A DNA stretch of 64,000 nucleotides from Maritimibacter sp. (GTDB taxonomy: Bacteria; Pseudomonadota; Alphaproteobacteria; Rhodobacterales; Rhodobacteraceae): the NCBI GenBank assembly GCA_017792445.1, contig CP051232.1, positions 372,001 through 436,000 of the forward strand. The letters run 5' to 3'. Both the position numbers and the translations under genes were made by a program. Below, piece after piece: positions 35,918 to 44,529 of the stretch (the first letter of the stretch is position 1; every line of letters begins with the position of its first letter). Under the pieces are notes generated by a model that saw only the letters and a list, made by a program, of their open reading frames with translations, had not been told where the DNA came from and did not search any database.

Positions 35918-37456
35918 ATGCAGGTCAGTCTCGACCCGTCCCACGCGCGACCCGCTCCGGCGGATGCCGCCCCGGTGCTGCACCTCGACGGCATCACCAA
36001 GACTTTTCCCGGCGTGAAGGCGCTGTCCGAGGTCTCGCTGTCGCTTTACCCCGGTCAGGTCACCGCGCTGGTGGGCGAGAACGGCGCGGGCAAGTCGACC
36101 ATCGTGAAGACGCTGACCGGTATCCTGCAACCGAACGCGGGCACCATCCTTTTGGACGGTGCGCCAGTCACCTTCCCCACCGCGCAACATGCTACAGACG
36201 CCGGGATCACCGCGATCCATCAGGAAACCGTGCTCTTCGATGAACTGACGGTCGCCGAGAACATTTTCATCGGGCATCAGCCCCGCACCCGCTTCGGCCT
36301 GATCGACTGGGCCGCGATGCGGACCCGCGCGCGCGAGATCCTTGACCGGATCGACGCCGACCTCGACCCCGATATGCCGCTGCACGAATTGGGGATCGCG
36401 TCGAAGCACCTTGTCGCCATCGCCCGCGCGCTGTCGGTGGACGCCCGCGTCGTGATCATGGACGAACCGACCGCCGCCCTGTCTCATAAAGAGATCGAAG
36501 AGCTGTACGAACTGGTCGAACGACTGAAGGCCGAGGGCCGCGCGATCCTGTTCATCAGCCACAAGTTCGACGAGATTTTCCGCATAGCCGACCGCTACAC
36601 AGTGTTCCGGGACGGGCAACACGTGGGCGAGGGCCTGATCGCGGAGATCGACGAAGGCGAACTTGTCCGCCTGATGGTGGGCCGGTCGGTCGACCAGATC
36701 TTCCCGCCGTGCGAGCATCTCGTCGGGGACGAGGTCCTGTCAGTTTCGGGCTATTCGCACCCGACAGAGTTTCAGGACGTCTCGTTCAACCTGCGCAAGG
36801 GCGAGATACTTGGATTTTATGGCCTTGTCGGCGCGGGACGGTCCGAGGTGATGCAGGCGCTGTTCGGCGTGACGAAGCCGTCACGCGGAGAGATCCGGAT
36901 CGACGGGACGGCCCGCGAGATCCGGTCGCCCTCGGACGCGGTCGACGCCGGGATCGTCTATGTCCCCGAAGAACGCGGGCGGCAGGGCGCGGTGATCGGG
37001 CTGCCGATCTTCCAGAATGTCACCCTGCCCTCGCTGGCGCAGACCTCGCGCAAGGGCTTCCTGCGGCTATCCGAGGAATTCGCCCTGACCCGCGAGTATA
37101 CCGAGCGGCTGGACCTGCGCGCGGCCTCGCTGGATCAGGACGTCGGCAACCTGTCGGGCGGCAACCAGCAGAAGGTGGTGATCGCCAAGTGGCTGGCGAC
37201 GAAGCCGAGGGTGATCATTCTCGACGAGCCGACCAAAGGCATCGACATCGGGTCGAAGGCCGCCGTGCATGCCTTCATGGCGGAACTGGCGGCGCAGGGG
37301 TTGGCGGTGATCATGGTCAGCTCGGAAATCCCCGAGGTGCTGGGGATGTCCGACCGGGTGATCGTGATGCGCGAGGGCCTGATCGCGGCGGAACTTGCGG
37401 GCGACGACCTGACGCCAGAGACGCTGGTGCGCCATGCGGCGGGGATCGGGGCGTGA
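35918..37456 (+). CDS. rhaT: Rhamnose ABC transporter ATPase with two ATPase domains
   Basis: 512 residues. Both halves are ATPase domains of the RbsA/XylG family. The N-terminal one is canonical (Walker A GENGAGKST; Walker B VVIMDEPTAAL); the C-terminal one has the usual degenerate Walker A GLVGAGRSE but an intact LSGGNQQK signature and VIILDEPTKGIDIG. ATG 35918 is chosen for the MQVSLDPS start after AAGGGAAGA. It powers the RhaPQ channel. In rhizobia this ATPase requires the kinase RhaK for uptake, and rhaK is present downstream here. Confidence 0.94.
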   Translation: MQVSLDPSHARPAPADAAPVLHLDGITKTFPGVKALSEVSLSLYPGQVTALVGENGAGKSTIVKTLTGILQPNAGTILLDGAPVTFPTAQHATDAGITAIHQETVLFDELTVAENIFIGHQPRTRFGLIDWAAMRTRAREILDRIDADLDPDMPLHELGIASKHLVAIARALSVDARVVIMDEPTAALSHKEIEELYELVERLKAEGRAILFISHKFDEIFRIADRYTVFRDGQHVGEGLIAEIDEGELVRLMVGRSVDQIFPPCEHLVGDEVLSVSGYSHPTEFQDVSFNLRKGEILGFYGLVGAGRSEVMQALFGVTKPSRGEIRIDGTAREIRSPSDAVDAGIVYVPEERGRQGAVIGLPIFQNVTLPSLAQTSRKGFLRLSEEFALTREYTERLDLRAASLDQDVGNLSGGNQQKVVIAKWLATKPRVIILDEPTKGIDIGSKAAVHAFMAELAAQGLAVIMVSSEIPEVLGMSDRVIVMREGLIAAELAGDDLTPETLVRHAAGIGA

Positions 37457-37475
37457 GACCGGACAACCGTAATAA

Positions 37476-37539
37476 GGGCAGCGCCGGCCTGCGGGGTGGC
37501 GCGAAAGCGCCGCCCCATGGGGGCGGGTCGGCGCTGCCC
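37476..37539. repeat. 64-bp nested palindrome between rhaT and rhaP
   Basis: Outer arms of 11 bp (GGGCAGCGCCG / CGGCGCTGCCC, 37476-37486 and 37529-37539) enclose an inner 10-bp hairpin (37493-37516, one T-G pair) capped by a GAAA tetraloop. It fills much of the 148-bp gap inside the rhamnose transport operon. It resembles a mobile intergenic repeat of the REP/BIME kind and may reduce expression of the permeases relative to the ATPase. Confidence 0.7.
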
Positions 37540-37604
37540 GGGCGGTCCCTCCATTCAAAGCGGATTTTCCCGAATACCTTGATGCAAATGAAAGGCCCCC
37601 GCTC

Positions 37605-38585
37605 ATGACCGCCTTCCTCAAATCGCGCGAGGCGATCCTGCTGGGCGCTATCGCCGTGCTGCTGGCCCTGATCGCGAGCCGTTTCCCGGCCTTCGTCGAG
37701 CCGTCGAACCTGGCCCGCGTGTTCACCGACACCTCGCCGTTGATCATCCTCGCGCTGGGGCAGACGGTGGTGATCCTGACCCGGTGCATCGACCTGTCGG
37801 TGGCCGCGAACCTTGCGCTGACCGGAATGGTCTGCGCCATGCTGAACGCGGCCATGCCGGGTGTTCCTGTGGCCGCTATCCTGCTGCTGGCTGTCGCGAT
37901 GGGCGCGGTGATGGGCGCGATCAACGGCGTGATGGTCTGGAAACTGTCGATCCCGCCCATCGTCGTGACGCTGGGCACCATGACCATTTACCGCGGGCTG
38001 ATCTTCGTGATCTCGGACGGCGCGTGGGTCAACGCGCACGAGATGAGCCCCGCCTTCACCGGCTTTCCCCGCTTCGACATCCTCGGCCTGCCAATGCTGG
38101 CGTGGATCGCGATCCTCGTGGCCGCGCTGTTCTTCGTGATGATCGCCCGTACGCCGCTGGGCCGCGCCTTCTATGCCGTGGGCGGCAACCCCGGCGCGGC
38201 GGTCTACACCGGGATCGACGTGGGTCGCACGCAGTTCATGGCCTTCGTGATCTCTGGCGCGCTGGCGGGGCTGACCGGATACCTGTGGGTCGCGCGTTAT
38301 TCGGTCGCCTATGTCGACATCGCCGGCGGCTTCGAGCTTGAGGTCGTCGCGGCCTGCGTGATCGGCGGCATTTCGATCGCGGGGGGCGCGGGAACGATCC
38401 TTGGCACCATCCTCGGTGCGCTGTTTCTCGGCATAGTCAAGAACGCGCTGCCGGTCGTGAACATCTCGCCTTTCTGGCAGATGGCCATCTCCGGCACCGC
38501 CATCATCGTCGCGGTCGCCTTCAACGCGCGCTCCAGCCGCTCGAAGGGCCGCATCATCCTGAAAAGCGCCGAGGGCCACGCATGA
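37605..38585 (+). CDS. rhaP: Rhamnose ABC transporter permease (RbsC family)
   Basis: 326 residues with about ten hydrophobic helices. RbsC-family landmarks are TRCIDLSVAANLALTGM, SIPPIVVTLGTMTIYRGL, and the ATPase-contact GGNPGAAVYTGIDVGR region, with the GGISIAGGAGTILGTILGALFLG helix near the end. It forms the membrane channel with RhaQ. It overlaps rhaQ by four bases (ATGA). The start at 37605 gives a normal short cytoplasmic N-terminus. Confidence 0.93.
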   Translation: MTAFLKSREAILLGAIAVLLALIASRFPAFVEPSNLARVFTDTSPLIILALGQTVVILTRCIDLSVAANLALTGMVCAMLNAAMPGVPVAAILLLAVAMGAVMGAINGVMVWKLSIPPIVVTLGTMTIYRGLIFVISDGAWVNAHEMSPAFTGFPRFDILGLPMLAWIAILVAALFFVMIARTPLGRAFYAVGGNPGAAVYTGIDVGRTQFMAFVISGALAGLTGYLWVARYSVAYVDIAGGFELEVVAACVIGGISIAGGAGTILGTILGALFLGIVKNALPVVNISPFWQMAISGTAIIVAVAFNARSSRSKGRIILKSAEGHA

Positions 38586-39571
38586 CCGACGCCGCCTCTC
38601 CCCGTCACGTTCCGAACCGGCTGCAGTCGCCCGCCGCGCGTCTGCTGAAAAGCTGGGAGGTCCTGCTGCTGGCCGTGGCCGTGGCTATCTTCATCGCGAA
38701 CAGCCTTGCGTCGCCCTACTTCCTGAACGCCTGGAACCTCAGCGACGCGACCTTCAACTTTACCGAGAAAGCGATGATTGCCTTCGCGATGGCGCTGCTG
38801 ATCATCTCGGGAGAGATCGACCTGTCCGTCGCCTCGATCATCGCGCTGGCCTCGACCGCGATGGGCGCGGCGGTGCAGATGGGCGCGGGCACGCCCGAGT
38901 TGGTGGTGATCGGCATTGTCACCGGGCTGCTGTGCGGCGCGTTCAACGGGGTGTTGGTGACGGGCCTTGGCCTGCCGTCCATCGTGGTGACCATCGGCAC
39001 GATGAGCCTGTTTCGCGGCATCAGCTATATCGTGCTGGGTGATCAGGCCTATCGCGGCTACCCGTCCGGGTTCTCGTACTTCGGGCAGGGCTATGTCTGG
39101 TGGGTGATCTCGTTCGAGTTCGTCCTGTTCGCGGTGCTGGCCGTCATCTACGGGGTGCTGCTGCACAAGACCAACTTCGGCCGCATGGTCTATGCCATCG
39201 GCAACAACGCCACCGGCGCGGCCTTCTCGGGCATCAAGGTGGCGCGGGTGAAGTTCATCCTGTTCCTGCTGACCGGCCTGATGTCGGGTATCGCGGCGAT
39301 CTGCCTGACGTCGCGGCTGGGCTCGACCCGCCCGTCCATCGCCTTCGGCTGGGAGCTTGAGGTGGTGACGATGGTGGTGCTGGGCGGGGTGTCGATCCTT
39401 GGCGGCTCGGGCACCATTCCGGGCGTTGTCATCGCCGCCTTCGTAATGGGGCTGGTGACCTTCGGCCTTGGCCTGCTGAACGTGCCGGGGATCGTGATGT
39501 CGATCTTCATCGGCCTGCTGCTGATCGGCGTCATTGCCCTGCCCCGTCTCTGGCAGAAGTGGAGGCCGTGA
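38582..39571 (+). CDS. rhaQ: Rhamnose ABC transporter permease (RbsC family), second subunit
   Basis: 329 residues, paralogous to Rha[53 protein letters not shown] and [19 protein letters not shown] match the same positions. The N-terminus (about 22 residues) is hydrophilic. The pair of distinct RbsC permeases with a single double-domain ATPase is the arrangement of the rhizobial RhaSTPQ importer. Its stop shares an A with the rhaM start (TGATG). Confidence 0.93.
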   Translation: MTDAASPRHVPNRLQSPAARLLKSWEVLLLAVAVAIFIANSLASPYFLNAWNLSDATFNFTEKAMIAFAMALLIISGEIDLSVASIIALASTAMGAAVQMGAGTPELVVIGIVTGLLCGAFNGVLVTGLGLPSIVVTIGTMSLFRGISYIVLGDQAYRGYPSGFSYFGQGYVWWVISFEFVLFAVLAVIYGVLLHKTNFGRMVYAIGNNATGAAFSGIKVARVKFILFLLTGLMSGIAAICLTSRLGSTRPSIAFGWELEVVTMVVLGGVSILGGSGTIPGVVIAAFVMGLVTFGLGLLNVPGIVMSIFIGLLLIGVIALPRLWQKWRP

Positions 39572-39885
39572 TGGAGAAATACGCGTTCCGCATGACGCTG
39601 ACCCCCGGTTGCGCCGACGAGTACAAGCGCCGCCATGACGAGATATGGCCGGAACTGTCCGCTTTGCTGAAGGACGCGGGCGTGTCGGACTATTCGATCC
39701 ACCTCGACGAGGAAACGAACCACCTGTTCGGCGTCCTGTGGCGCACCGACGATCACGGCATGGACGCGCTGCCGCAGCACGAGGTGATGCAGAGCTGGTG
39801 GGCGCATATGGCCGACATCATGGAAACGAAACCGGACAACGAGCCCGTCGCGGTGCCACTTGTCCCGATGTTCCACATGCCCTGA
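39571..39885 (+). CDS. rhaM: L-rhamnose mutarotase
   Basis: 104 residues, exactly the family size. The enzyme interconverts alpha and beta L-rhamnose so that the isomerase gets its preferred anomer. The catalytic histidine is His22 in [12 protein letters not shown], the same number as in the E. coli enzyme, and [17 protein letters not shown] is the conserved C-terminal part. In rhizobia this gene is called rhaU. It overlaps both neighbours by one base (TGATG each), so rhaQ, rhaM and rhaK are translationally coupled. Confidence 0.95.
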   Translation: MEKYAFRMTLTPGCADEYKRRHDEIWPELSALLKDAGVSDYSIHLDEETNHLFGVLWRTDDHGMDALPQHEVMQSWWAHMADIMETKPDNEPVAVPLVPMFHMP

Positions 39886-41261
39886 TGAGCAACGTGGCCG
39901 TCATCGACATCGGCAAGACGAATGCCAAGCTGGCGGTCGTCGACACCGTGGAAATGCGCGAGATCGGCGTGCTGACCCGGCCCAACGCCGTGCGCCCCGG
40001 CCCGCCCTATCCGCATTACGATATCGAGGGGCACTGGGCGTTCCTGCTGGACAGCCTTGCCACGCTGCATTCCGAACACGGCATCGACGCCATCAGCGTC
40101 ACCGCGCACGGGGCCTCTATCGTGCTTTTGGACGCAGACGGCGGGCTGGCCTGCCCGATGCTTGACTATGAACACGACGGCCCGGACACGCTGGCCGATG
40201 CCTATGACGCGATCCGGCCCCCCTTCGCCGACACCGGCTCGCCCCGATTACCGATGGGGCTGAACGTGGGGGCGCAGGTACACTGGCTGCTGGAAACGCA
40301 AGACGGGTTGCGGGATCGCATCGCGCAGGTCGTCACCTATCCGCAGTTCTGGTCGGGCCGTCTGACCGGCAACTATGCCTGCGAGTACACCTCGCTGGGC
40401 TGTCACACCGACCTGTGGCTCCCGCGCGAGGGCCGGTACTCTGCGCTGGTCCCGGCGCTCGGCCTGACCGGCAGGATGGCTCCCCTTGCCCGCGCCTCGG
40501 ACGTGGCCGGGACGCTGCTGCCCGAGATCGCGGCGCGCACCGGTCTGCCCGAGGACACGCCGGTCCATTCCGGCATTCACGATTCCAACGCCTCCCTGCT
40601 GCCGCATCTCATCAGCACCGAAGCCCCGTTCAGCGTCGCCTCGACAGGCACATGGGTGATCTCGATGGCGGTCGGCAGCGTGGCGCCGCCGCTCGACGCC
40701 ACCCGCGACACCCTGATGAACGTCAACGCCCATGGCGAGGCGACGCCATCGGCGCGGTTCATGGGCGGGCGGGAATACGAACTGGCGAAGGGCGAGACGA
40801 CGCCGCCGTCGGCTGACGACATCGACACGGTGCTGAAGCGCGGTCTGTTCCTGCTGCCCTCGCTTGAACCCGGCTCGGGCCCGTTCCAGCGGCGACGGGG
40901 CGGCTGGTCCGACCCGGCGATGACACCCGGCCAGAAGGGTGCGGCGTTGTCGTTCTATCTTGCGCTGATGACGGCGACCTGCCTTGACCTGATCGGTGCG
41001 GACGGCCCCACCATCGTCGAGGGTCCCTTCGCCCGGAACCAACCCTTCCACGACATGCTGGGCGCGGCGACGGGGCGACCCGTCTCTACCGCCGCGTCCG
41101 CCACCGGGACCAGCATCGGTGCCGCCCTGCTGGCGCGACCGGATGCGCCGGTCCCTGCGCTGACGGTGACAGACGCACCCACGGACCCGCGATGGCGCAC
41201 CTATGCCCAGGCGTGGTCCCGGGCGGTAGCCCGCAACCCGGAACCCGCCGCCAGCGCATGA
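39885..41261 (+). CDS. rhaK: FGGY-family rhamnulokinase-like sugar kinase
   Basis: 458 residues. N-terminal phosphate loop VIDIGKTNAKLAVVD, the second domain with STGTWVISMAVG (ATP phosphate-binding loop) and the adenosine segment VEGPFARNQPF. It phosphorylates the sugar (rhamnose or rhamnulose) for the aldolase RhaD. In Rhizobium leguminosarum RhaK is also needed for activity of the rhamnose importer, and its position at the end of the transport operon agrees with that role. The start overlaps the rhaM stop. It is the last gene of the operon. Confidence 0.92.
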   Translation: MSNVAVIDIGKTNAKLAVVDTVEMREIGVLTRPNAVRPGPPYPHYDIEGHWAFLLDSLATLHSEHGIDAISVTAHGASIVLLDADGGLACPMLDYEHDGPDTLADAYDAIRPPFADTGSPRLPMGLNVGAQVHWLLETQDGLRDRIAQVVTYPQFWSGRLTGNYACEYTSLGCHTDLWLPREGRYSALVPALGLTGRMAPLARASDVAGTLLPEIAARTGLPEDTPVHSGIHDSNASLLPHLISTEAPFSVASTGTWVISMAVGSVAPPLDATRDTLMNVNAHGEATPSARFMGGREYELAKGETTPPSADDIDTVLKRGLFLLPSLEPGSGPFQRRRGGWSDPAMTPGQKGAALSFYLALMTATCLDLIGADGPTIVEGPFARNQPFHDMLGAATGRPVSTAASATGTSIGAALLARPDAPVPALTVTDAPTDPRWRTYAQAWSRAVARNPEPAASA

Positions 41262-41418
41262 CGGCCCGGCGGCGCGGCGGTCGATGCCGCCCTAGATGGA
41301 AAGGGTAGTTCGATCGCCACAGGAACTGGTCTTGAAGTCCATGGTCTCGTCTTTCTGAAATGCGCGGCCCGCCCCGCTCGCAAACCGCCGGGGTGGGCAA
41401 ATCGTGGCTCCGGACGGG

Positions 41419-41982
41419 TCAGTGAAGGCGGACCTGCATCGGGGTGATGGTGCGGATGCCGTCGATCCCACGCATCGCAGGGGACATCAGCAGGTCGAGG
41501 CCGGGAATGGCAGAGGTCAACGCCGCCGTCAACTCGGCGGGAAGGCTGTTTGCCATGCGGGCGAGGAAATCGAAGGCCTCGCCACGCGGCAGCCCGGCCA
41601 CCATCTTGTCGGCGGCCGCGCGGACCCGAGGCCGGGCGGCGATGATCTCGGCGCGTCCGAAAGCCCGCGAGAACAGCCCGCGCTTGCGGCGGTGATCCTC
41701 GCCATTCGCGAACAGGAAGAAATCCGTCAGGAAGGTCGCAACGGCCACCGCCGGGATGCCGTTCCGGCGGACATGGTCGACGCCGTCGACCTGTTTCGTG
41801 CCCGGATGCGTGAGCAGCGCGGAAACATCGCAAGCGCGCAAGACCATGTATTGACGCTCGGCATACCGTATAACCCGATGCCCTGCGCGCAAGCGGGCAA
41901 TCTCGGCATGCGGGCCGGATGACAGAACATCAAATTCAATATTGGGGATCGTTTCCGACCATTCGGCCGCCGGTTCGCTCAT
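41419..41982 (-). pseudogene. Cytochrome P450 N-terminal fragment
   Basis: 187 residues, against about 400 for a whole P450. The helix-C signature is clear (NGEDHRRKRGLFSRAFGRAE, with the haem-propionate-binding His and Arg), and so are the helix D-E segments (AADKMVAGLPRGEAFDFLARM). The I-helix, ExxR and the cysteine haem ligand are missing. The reading frame ends in an unrelated-looking tail (SPAMRGIDGIRTITPMQVRLH), and I could not find the rest of the protein in other frames downstream to 41262. It is most likely a deletion remnant. A catalytically active P450 is excluded by the missing cysteine. Confidence 0.7.
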
Positions 41983-42095
41983 CTCCGCCTTCGCTCCCGG
42001 ATATTGCTCGCGGCGCGTCCTTTTACTGAACGCGGACGCGTGACCTTGCGAAAGAACGACAAATCGCCGCCCGCAAATCCCATTTGACGTAGCAG

Positions 42096-42113
42096 CGTTG
42101 TTGTCAGCGTTGT
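42096..42113 (+). promoter_or_regulatory. CGTTGT direct repeat (candidate operator) upstream of the SARP-hydrolase gene
   Basis: CGTTGT-TGTCAG-CGTTGT: two identical hexamers starting 12 bp apart, 31-48 bases before the TTG start at 42144. Eight bases after the second copy is TGTTAA (42122-42127), a possible -10. SARP regulators usually bind direct repeats spaced about one helical turn, with the last one eight bases before the -10. Closely similar pairs occur at 44397-44414 and 47513-47542. Confidence 0.55.
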
Positions 42114-42143
42114 GGACCGGGTGTTAACGGAGGAGCGGGGACG

Positions 42144-43712
42144 TTGTTTTTCTCGGAGCCTGAATTGCCCGAAGTCATGGAAATCTCGCTGTTCGGCGAG
42201 CTGAAAGTCGTTTCGGACGGACGGGAAGTCCCCCTGCCCGCGTCACGCAAGGCACGGGCCTTGCTGGCTTTTCTGGTTGCCACCGGGCGCCCGCATCGCC
42301 GTGAGCGGCTGTGCGAGATGCTGTGGGACCTGCCCGACGACCCCAAGGCCGCGCTGCGCTGGTCGCTTAGCAAATTGCGCAAGGTCGTAGACGGCGAGAC
42401 GCAGCCGCGCATCATCGCCGACCGGGAACGGGTGCAGTTCGACATGCGCGGTGTCGAAGTCGACGCGCGCGCGATGCAGGCCTGTCTGCGCGACCGCGAC
42501 GCCGCGCCTTCGGCCGAGACGCTGGAACGGCTGGCCGGAATGCTGGGCCACGTGTTCCTTGACGGTCTGGACGGCGCGGGCGACGAGGCGTTCGACAACT
42601 GGCTGACCGCCGAGCGCGAGGATGCGCGGATCGCCCGCGTGACGGTGCTGAAGTCGCTTGCGGGTCATCCCGACGTCGACAGCATGGCCGCGCAAAAGTG
42701 GTTGCGGCTATGGCAAGAGGAGGACCCCGAGGGCGCCGAAGGGTTCGAGCGCGAGGCGCCGAAGACTCCGGCCCCGCGCAATGTCCGGCCCGTCCGGTCC
42801 TCGGGTCCGGTGCCGACCCTCGACGATCCCTCGCAGCGGGTCGCCAATGCCCGCGCCCGCTCGCTGCGTGCCCAGCGCATCGGCTTTTGCCAAGTGAACG
42901 ACGGCACGAAGATCGCCTATGCCACCATCGGCGACGGCCCTCCGCTGCTGAAGGCGGCGAACTGGCTCAATCACCTCGAATTCGACTGGAGCAGCCCGAT
43001 CTGGGGCAAGAGCTTTGCCGAAATCGCCCGCACCCGCACCTTCATCCGGTACGACGAGCGCGGCTGCGGCCTGTCGGATTGGGACGTGGACGACCTGAGC
43101 TTCGATGCCTTCGTCGAGGATCTCGAAGCGGTGGCCGACAAGCTGGGGCTGAAGCGCTTTCCGCTGCTGGGTATTTCGCAGGGTGCGGCGGTGTCGATCG
43201 AATACGCCGTGCGGCATCCCGAACGGGTCAGCGGCCTGATCCTGATCGGTGGCTACGCGGCGGGCTGGCGGCACCTTGCCACGCCCGAGGAACAAGCCCG
43301 GCGCGAGGCGGTTCTGACACTGACCGAGGTGGGCTGGGGCACCGACAACCCCGCGTACCGGCACATCTTTTCGCAGACCTTCATGCCCGAGGCGACGCAG
43401 GACGATCTTGCGTGGTTCGACGAGTTCCAGCGCCAGACGACCTCGCCCGCCAACGCCGCGCGGTTCCAGAACGCGTTCGGCCATATCGATGTGCGGGACA
43501 GGCTGGCTCAGGTAAAAGCGCCGACCTTGGTGCTTCACTCGCGCCACGACCAGCGCATTCCGCTGGATCTTGGGCGAGAGCTGGCCGCAGGCATTCCGAA
43601 CGCGCATTTCGTTCCACTGGAAAGCCGCAACCACATCCTGATGGATACGGAACCGGCGTGGCTGGAGTGCGTCGAGGCCTCGGCCGCGTTTCTGGCGGAA
43701 CACCGTATCTGA
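42144..43712 (+). CDS. SARP-like DNA-binding domain fused to an alpha/beta hydrolase
   Basis: 522 residues. Residues about 12-100 match the winged-helix domain of SARP regulators (LFGELKVVSDGREVPLP; RKARALLAFL; ERLCEMLWDLPD; ALRWSLSKLRKVV). Residues about 245-520 are an alpha/beta hydrolase with a complete triad: Ser345 (GISQG), Asp469 (HSRHDQRIP) and His497 (SRNHILM). Between them is a helical linker (110-205) where a SARP would have its bacterial transcriptional activation domain. TTG 42144 has GGAGGAG eight bases upstream; ATG 42177 is the alternative. It may be a regulator whose hydrolase senses or destroys a small ligand; this is inference. Confidence 0.8.
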   Translation: MFFSEPELPEVMEISLFGELKVVSDGREVPLPASRKARALLAFLVATGRPHRRERLCEMLWDLPDDPKAALRWSLSKLRKVVDGETQPRIIADRERVQFDMRGVEVDARAMQACLRDRDAAPSAETLERLAGMLGHVFLDGLDGAGDEAFDNWLTAEREDARIARVTVLKSLAGHPDVDSMAAQKWLRLWQEEDPEGAEGFEREAPKTPAPRNVRPVRSSGPVPTLDDPSQRVANARARSLRAQRIGFCQVNDGTKIAYATIGDGPPLLKAANWLNHLEFDWSSPIWGKSFAEIARTRTFIRYDERGCGLSDWDVDDLSFDAFVEDLEAVADKLGLKRFPLLGISQGAAVSIEYAVRHPERVSGLILIGGYAAGWRHLATPEEQARREAVLTLTEVGWGTDNPAYRHIFSQTFMPEATQDDLAWFDEFQRQTTSPANAARFQNAFGHIDVRDRLAQVKAPTLVLHSRHDQRIPLDLGRELAAGIPNAHFVPLESRNHILMDTEPAWLECVEASAAFLAEHRI

Positions 43713-43748
43713 GAACACTGCGCGACCGGGTGTGGGCCGGGTCAGGTC

Positions 43749-43792
43749 GGAGGACGCGCCGATTGGGATCGGGTTGAGTTGGCGCGCCCTCC
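43749..43792 (+). terminator. Palindrome in the convergent gap after the SARP-hydrolase gene
   Basis: GGAGG-A-CGCGCC (43749-43760) pairs with GGCGCG-C-CCTCC (43781-43792), 11 pairs with one mismatch around a 20-base loop. It lies 36 bases after the hydrolase stop, between two genes that face each other, so a bidirectional terminator is plausible. No T-run is present. Confidence 0.45.
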
Positions 43793-43903
43793 TTGCCGCA
43801 CGGAACGACGCTCACGGCCGCCGCCCGCACGAGGTAAAGCGCCGCCCTAGGACAAAAGGCAGCGCTTCGGTTCGGAGGCGACCTTGGCCGCCCCCGGGGA
43901 CGT

Positions 43904-44260
43904 TTATTTCAGGACGTGCCAAACGCCGCCGACGCCATCGCCATTGACGTCGCCCGGCTTGCGGTCGCCGGCCCAGTAGTACAGCGGCTGGCCGTTCACG
44001 GCCCACTGCATCGCCCCGTCCTTGCGCTCGACAAGGGTGAAGTCTCCCTCGGCTGCGGCGCCCGACGCTGCGATGAACGGGGGCCAGCTTTTGGCGCAGC
44101 CGCCATAGCAATTCGAGGTGCCCGAGGTATCGTTGTCGAAGGTGTAAAGCGTCATGCCTTTGCCATCGACCAGAACGCCGTTGGCCTTGCCAGCCGGAGC
44201 CGCGAAGACGGCAGAGGTCGAAAGGGCCAGCGCGGCGGCCATGATGGTCAGAAATTTCAT
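43904..44260 (-). CDS. Small secreted protein of the COG4315 (Lipoprotein_15, YxFxxD repeat) family
   Basis: 118 residues. Signal peptide MKFLTIMAAALALSTSAVFA; the mature chain starts APAGKANG and has no lipobox cysteine. Two family repeats are visible: LYTFDNDTSGTSNCYGGCAKSWPP and PLYYWAGDRKPGDVNGDGVGGVWHVL. The family is widespread but of unknown function. The two cysteines in NCYGGC probably form a disulfide. It lies between the SARP-hydrolase and RTX genes, and its upstream region carries the CGTTGT repeat pair, which suggests common control. Confidence 0.85.
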   Translation of the reverse strand: MKFLTIMAAALALSTSAVFAAPAGKANGVLVDGKGMTLYTFDNDTSGTSNCYGGCAKSWPPFIAASGAAAEGDFTLVERKDGAMQWAVNGQPLYYWAGDRKPGDVNGDGVGGVWHVLK

Positions 44261-44396
44261 CGTCGTGTTCCCTTGGTTGGCAGCCCGACGCCGTTGTCGG
44301 GCCAAGAATTCGTCAGCGATCCGGCGCGGCGCATTCCCACCCAGGGACAAGGCCGCCGCGCCCCGCCATCGCCAGTGTCCCGTTGTCACCTGCCGC

Positions 44397-44414
44397 CGTT
44401 GTATTCAGCGTTGT
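44397..44414 (-). promoter_or_regulatory. CGTTGT direct repeat (candidate operator) upstream of the small secreted protein gene
   Basis: CGTTGT-ATTCAG-CGTTGT on the plus strand (ACAACG-CTGAAT-ACAACG in the direction of the gene), about 137-154 bases before ATG 44260. It matches the pair at 42096-42113 in spacing and in the last three spacer bases (CAG). Single CGTTGT copies also lie at 44381 and 44442; the latter, CGTTGTTTTT, recurs identically at 42142-42151 over the SARP-hydrolase start. The whole 269-bp gap 44261-44529 contains no gene. Confidence 0.5.
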
Positions 44415-44529
44415 CAAATCGGACGGCAGCGGGGGCGAAAGCGTTGTTTTTAAAAGTTAAGGCGAGAAACGAGGGGCGGCGTGCAAGCGTCGCCTGCCCC
44501 TCGGGGCTCTCCCGCCAGACGACGGGTGA

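Noticed and set aside
34829-36718. A 629-codon minus-strand frame
   Set aside because: Antisense of rhaS and rhaT, which have unmistakable motifs on the plus strand.
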